Assembly: GCA_020253595.1 (NCBI GenBank)
Contig: JADCBH010000068.1
Span: 1 to 9,419 of the forward strand
DNA from: Brevundimonas sp.
Lineage (GTDB): Bacteria; Pseudomonadota; Alphaproteobacteria; Caulobacterales; Caulobacteraceae
DNA: 9,419 nucleotides
Reading direction: 5' to 3'
The notes below the pieces were generated by a model. It did no database searches. It worked only from the letters and a program-made list of their open reading frames with translations, and was not told the origin of the DNA. This document shows, piece by piece, positions 6,632 through 9,419 of this stretch (its first letter is position 1; each line of letters begins with the position of its first letter). The position numbers were made by a program, and so were the translations under genes.

Positions 6632-7732
6632 TTACGCCCCCACCGTCTCCAGCGCGGGATAGTCGGTGTAGCCCTTGGCCCCGCCGCCGTAGAAGGTGGC
6701 GCGGTCGGGCGCGTTCAGGGGGGCATTGGTCTTCCAGCGCGCGACCAGGTCGGGGTTGGACAGCACCGGCACGCCGACGCTGACCAGATCGGCGCGGCCC
6801 TCGGCGAGGGCCTTCTCGGCCGTCTCGCGGGTCAGACCGCCGTTCAGCATCAGCGGACCGCCGAAGGCCTCGCGCATGCGGGCGGCCAGAAGCGGCGCGC
6901 CCTCCCAGGGAGCCATCACCGTGCCCGGCTCGCCCTCGATCAGGTGCAGATAGGCCAGGCCGAAGGGCTTCAGCGCCGCCGCAGCCGGGACGAACACCGC
7001 CGCCGGATCGCTGTCCTTCGTGCCATTCGAGCCGTTGGACGGCGACAGGCGGATGCCCACCCGGTCCGCGCCCCACACGGCCACGACCGCCGAGACGACT
7101 TCCAGCATGAAGCGCAACCGGTTCTCGACCGCACCGCCATAGCGGTCGTCGCGCTGGTTGGAGCCGTCCTTCAGGAATTGGTCGATCAGATAGCCGTTGG
7201 CGCCGTGGACCTCGACCCCGTCGAAGCCGGCCTTCTTCGCCATCTCGGCGGCGTGGACGTAGTCGGCGATGACGCCCTGGATCTCGTCCAGCGTGAGCGC
7301 GCGCGGCGTCTCGAAGGGAACCATCGTGAAGTCCTCCTTCATCGCGTTGCCCTCGGCGGCGATGGCGGACGGCGCCACGGCGGGGCGACCGTCGGGCTGG
7401 TAGGCGGCGATCGACACCCGTCCGACGTGCCACAGCTGGGCGACGATCAGGCCGCCCCTGGCGTGGACCGCCTCGGTCACGGCCTTCCAGCCCTGAACCT
7501 GGGCCTCGGTGAAGATGCCCGGTGTATCGGGATAGCCCTGGCCCGAGCGGCTGATCTGGGTGGCCTCAGAGATGATCAGTCCGACCGAGGCGCGCTGGCC
7601 GTAGTATTCGGGCGCCAGGGGCGTGGGGACCTGGCCCGCGATCGCCCGGCTGCGCGTCAGGGGCGCCATGACGATCCGGTTCTTCAACTTGAGGGCGCCG
7701 AGATCGATGGGGTCGAAGAGCGGGGAGGACAT
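6632..7732 (-). CDS. Old Yellow Enzyme family ene-reductase (alkene reductase)
   Basis: 366 residues, cytoplasmic, one FMN-binding beta/alpha barrel. It should reduce activated C=C bonds (enones, quinones, maleimides) and perhaps nitro esters, using NADPH. Family residues by analogy with pentaerythritol tetranitrate reductase: APLTRSR with Thr26, QLWHVGR with Trp102, the substrate pair His176 and Asn179 and the proton-donor Tyr181 in VEVHGANGYLIDQFL, then NQRDDRYGG and Arg228 near GIRLSPS. All key residues are present, so it looks active. I chose the ATG at 7732: AGG lies 8 bases upstream and the protein then begins MSSPLFDPIDLG, as is usual for the family. An in-frame start 19 codons further upstream would run through an inverted repeat and adds no family sequence. 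It converges on the MocR gene and diverges from the helical-protein gene. Likely roles are electrophile or oxidative stress defence. Confidence 0.93.
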   Translation of the reverse strand: MSSPLFDPIDLGALKLKNRIVMAPLTRSRAIAGQVPTPLAPEYYGQRASVGLIISEATQISRSGQGYPDTPGIFTEAQVQGWKAVTEAVHARGGLIVAQLWHVGRVSIAAYQPDGRPAVAPSAIAAEGNAMKEDFTMVPFETPRALTLDEIQGVIADYVHAAEMAKKAGFDGVEVHGANGYLIDQFLKDGSNQRDDRYGGAVENRLRFMLEVVSAVVAVWGADRVGIRLSPSNGSNGTKDSDPAAVFVPAAAALKPFGLAYLHLIEGEPGTVMAPWEGAPLLAARMREAFGGPLMLNGGLTRETAEKALAEGRADLVSVGVPVLSNPDLVARWKTNAPLNAPDRATFYGGGAKGYTDYPALETVGA

Positions 7733-7747
7733 AGGAAACACCTGCTG

Positions 7748-7789
7748 TTGCGGAGGCGCTGAGGTAGGCGCCCATCCACAGCGCCGCAA
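7748..7789 (-). promoter_or_regulatory. Bulged inverted repeat just upstream of the ene-reductase start
   Basis: Arms TTGC (7748-7751) plus GGCGCTG (7755-7761) pair with CAGCGCC (7779-7785) plus GCAA (7786-7789). That gives 11 paired bases with a 3-base bulge and a 17-base loop that contains GGCGCC. It lies 16 bases ahead of the ATG and ends right before the AGCAGG ribosome-binding region. It could be an operator for a dimeric repressor, or a leader hairpin in the mRNA. The symmetry is seen directly; the role is inferred. Confidence 0.5.
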
Positions 7790-7847
7790 GGTGGAACCCG
7801 TTCCGCGGCGTCGGCCTTGCTAGACTGTCGCCAGAGACGGTGACACG

Positions 7848-7862
7848 GTCCCGAAGCGGGAC
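7848..7862 (+). promoter_or_regulatory. Short hairpin just ahead of the ribosome-binding site of the 422-residue gene
   Basis: GTCCCG (7848-7853) and CGGGAC (7857-7862) form a perfect 6-bp stem with loop AAG. The GGAG ribosome-binding site begins three bases later, at 7865. A stem here could modulate initiation, or the repeat could be a protein site. At this GC content a 6-bp stem may be chance. Confidence 0.3.
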
Positions 7863-7876
7863 GCGGAGCGTTTGAC

Positions 7877-9145
7877 GTGGCGATGTTCGAGTTCGGTCGG
7901 GACCTGAGAAAACTGTTCGGCGAAGCCCGCGACAGCGACGACCTCGGCTGGCTGGAGCTGATCGGCGCCGACCTGCTGGCGGTGGAGGCCAAGGCCCTGA
8001 CCACCGACGGCGGCCGGGTGTCGTGCAAGACGCCGTCGCGCACCTGGACCCGCGCCTCGGCGCTGTGGCGCGAACATGCCCGGCGGACCGGAGATCGCAC
8101 CAGCCTGGACAAGGCCCTGGCCACCGCCGCCGACGCCCTGAAGGCCGCGCCCCATGCCGAGGATCAGGCCCGCGCGGGTCTGGCGGCGGCGCTGGCCTGG
8201 CTGACGGCGTTCGATCTGTACGGCGACCGGACCGCGCTGGACGAGGCGACCCATGCGGCGCGCGAGACCCAGCCCAAGCGTCTGGCGACGCTGGCGCTCA
8301 GCGCTGCCGTCCACGCCCGCATCCGCACGCGTCAGGCGCGCCTCAGCGGCCTGACCACCGACCGCCTCGATGCCGCCGCCCTGATGGACGCGGCGCTGCA
8401 TGCCCTGATCAAGCACAACCCGGCCGAGGCCGACGACCTGCGGCTGGACGGCGCGGCGCTGGCGCTGGAGGCCGGTATTCTGGAACGCGACGCCCGCTTG
8501 CTGGATCAGGCGGGGCGCGACCTGCAGGCGCTGGTGTCGGCCAGCAATCCCGACACCCGCCCCCTGACCCGCGCCCGGGCCCTTGCGCTGTGCGGGGCCG
8601 GCCTGTCGGCGCTGGCGGCCATGGCGGGCGACGCCGAGGCGACCGCCACCGGCCACGCCCTGTTCGACGCGGCGGCGGATCAGTTCTTCCCGGATCACAG
8701 CCCGATGGACTGGGCCGCCGTCCAGGTCGCCCGCGCGGTCGATCCCGACACCCCGGTCGAGGCCCTGATGCAGGCGGAGGCCCTGACCGGCGGCCACGGC
8801 ACGGTGCTGGGTGCCCTGGCGCTCGACCTGCTGATCCAGCGCGAGATCGCGCTCGCCGCCACCAACGGCGACGTCATGGCCCTGACCCGCATCGAGACCC
8901 GCGTGCGCCGTCGTCTGGCCGAGCGGGTCGGAGCGCCGGGCGCGATCGACTGGGCCGCGGACCAGATCGCCATGGCGCGACTGATGATCGCCCGCGCCGA
9001 GTTGATGGGAACAAACCCCGACCAGGCCGCCTTCGTCCTGTCCGAAGCGGCCGAAGCGGCCACCGATCACGGCGTGCCCGTGCTGGCGGACCGGGCGAGA
9101 GGGCTGCTGATGGGGTTGGGCCGGGAAGTCCTGCGCCGGTCCTGA
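7877..9145 (+). CDS. All-helical protein with degenerate TPR-like repeats, unknown function
   Basis: 422 residues starting at GTG, with GGAG 8 bases upstream. The ATG two codons later is too far from that site. There is no signal peptide or membrane helix, so it should be cytoplasmic. The sequence is Ala/Leu/Arg/Asp-rich and helical throughout, with recurring motifs: GDRTSLDKA (72-80) and GDRTALDEA (116-124), 44 residues apart, and DWAAVQVARA (278-287) and DWAADQIAMA (358-367), 80 apart. The DWA-x-x-Q helix and the G-D/E-R-T motif resemble diverged versions of TPR repeats common in bacteria (DWA..QNNLG, GER). This suggests a protein-binding scaffold; the partner is unknown. The next gene downstream, 122 bp away on the same strand, begins a possible surface protein. 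I know no named family for it. Confidence 0.8.
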   Translation: MAMFEFGRDLRKLFGEARDSDDLGWLELIGADLLAVEAKALTTDGGRVSCKTPSRTWTRASALWREHARRTGDRTSLDKALATAADALKAAPHAEDQARAGLAAALAWLTAFDLYGDRTALDEATHAARETQPKRLATLALSAAVHARIRTRQARLSGLTTDRLDAAALMDAALHALIKHNPAEADDLRLDGAALALEAGILERDARLLDQAGRDLQALVSASNPDTRPLTRARALALCGAGLSALAAMAGDAEATATGHALFDAAADQFFPDHSPMDWAAVQVARAVDPDTPVEALMQAEALTGGHGTVLGALALDLLIQREIALAATNGDVMALTRIETRVRRRLAERVGAPGAIDWAADQIAMARLMIARAELMGTNPDQAAFVLSEAAEAATDHGVPVLADRARGLLMGLGREVLRRS

Positions 9146-9185
9146 GCCCGGCCAACCCAAACCCTAATCTTTGAATAACACCATC

Positions 9186-9220
9186 TTGGCGCCGCAAATG
9201 CGAACGGCTAGGCTAATCTT
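9186..9220 (+). promoter_or_regulatory. Candidate promoter of the right-edge gene
   Basis: The 9146-9267 gap is clearly richer in A and T than its surroundings. TTGGCG (9186-9191) is followed after 17 bases by TAGGCT (9209-9214). The -10 area also holds a doubled GGCTA (9206-9215), echoing the GCTA core of Caulobacter housekeeping promoters. CTAATCTT occurs twice (9164-9171 and 9213-9220). The 9268 start has only a weak GAG ribosome-binding site. The matches are partial, so this is a candidate only. Confidence 0.35.
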
Positions 9221-9267
9221 ATCTGCGCCCGGTCCGAGGGCGTCCCCGGGGATAACAGAGCTCTCAA

Positions 9268-9419
9268 ATGTCCAATCTTGACTTCCGCACAGCGACCCAG
9301 GCGAACGCCACCGCCTATGCCGGCGACGGTGCCGGCACCGCGATCATCTTCTTCTCGTCGGGCACGGCGACCGGCACGGTCATTACCGTGAACCCGGCTT
9401 TGGGTGCTGACCCGGAAAC
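9268..9419 (+). CDS. Start of an Ala/Thr/Gly-rich protein, possibly secreted or surface, cut by window edge
   Basis: An ATG at 9268 opens a frame of 50 codons to the right edge. The protein begins MSNLDFRTATQANATAYAGD and continues in Ala, Thr, Gly, Ser and Val with almost no charge. A short hydrophobic patch, AIIFF, lies near residues 25-29. There is no basic signal peptide. Such composition is seen in S-layer and RTX-type proteins exported by type I secretion through a C-terminal signal, and also in phage tail or adhesin proteins; fifty residues cannot decide. The AT-richer leader with a possible promoter suggests its own transcription unit rather than an operon with the gene before it. Confidence 0.55.
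   Translation, partial: MSNLDFRTATQANATAYAGDGAGTAIIFFSSGTATGTVITVNPALGADPE

Noticed and set aside
9135..9152. GCCGG/CCGGC hairpin across the stop of the helical-protein gene, as a terminator
   Set aside because: The stem is only 5 bp, it overlaps the coding end, and no T tract follows.
7820..9160. A 446-codon minus-strand frame opposite the helical protein
   Set aside because: The plus-strand frame has a good ribosome-binding site and repeat motifs. The minus-strand product is Gln/Gly/Arg-rich low complexity without motifs.

Overview
The window is high-GC DNA with tightly packed genes on both strands. Gene style suggests an alphaproteobacterium of the Caulobacterales, with Brevundimonas or Caulobacter the best guess. 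This rests on the protein families, the Ala/Arg/Gly-rich coding style and the -10-like GCTA cores. It is inference, because no rRNA or other marker gene is present. I see no tRNA, rRNA, CRISPR array, insertion sequence, phage gene or integration site.

Layout: (1) 1-1263, minus strand: a two-gene cell-envelope operon. A three-helix membrane protein with a periplasmic C-terminal domain is followed, with a 4-base TTGA overlap, by an exported helical (TPR-like) protein that runs off the left edge. The first gene is preceded by a 20-bp tandem duplication of its own ribosome-binding site and start codon. (2) 1456-2172, plus: an exported four-cysteine protein of unknown function, divergent from the operon. 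(3) 2180-4411, minus: a membrane-bound CHASE4-GGDEF-EAL cyclic-di-GMP enzyme with both catalytic motifs intact but no RxxD inhibitory site. (4) 4524-5129, minus, and 5189-6628, plus: a YczE-type membrane protein divergent from a MocR-type (GntR wHTH plus aminotransferase fold) regulator, a known pairing. (5) 6632-7732, minus: an Old Yellow Enzyme ene-reductase, convergent with the regulator (3 bp between stops). (6) 7877-9145, plus: a helical protein with degenerate TPR-like repeats. (7) 9268 to the right edge, plus: the start of an Ala/Thr/Gly-rich protein without a signal peptide, preceded by an AT-richer leader.

How the genes work together: only two links are well supported, the left operon and the YczE/MocR pair. 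The c-di-GMP enzyme would act in motile-sessile control. The two ends of the window are envelope or surface related, but nothing ties them together functionally. I did not find a clear new multi-gene system. The best leads are the YczE/MocR pair, the uncharacterised left envelope operon with its duplicated start, the helical protein at 7877-9145 next to the possible surface protein, and the inverted repeat in front of the ene-reductase.
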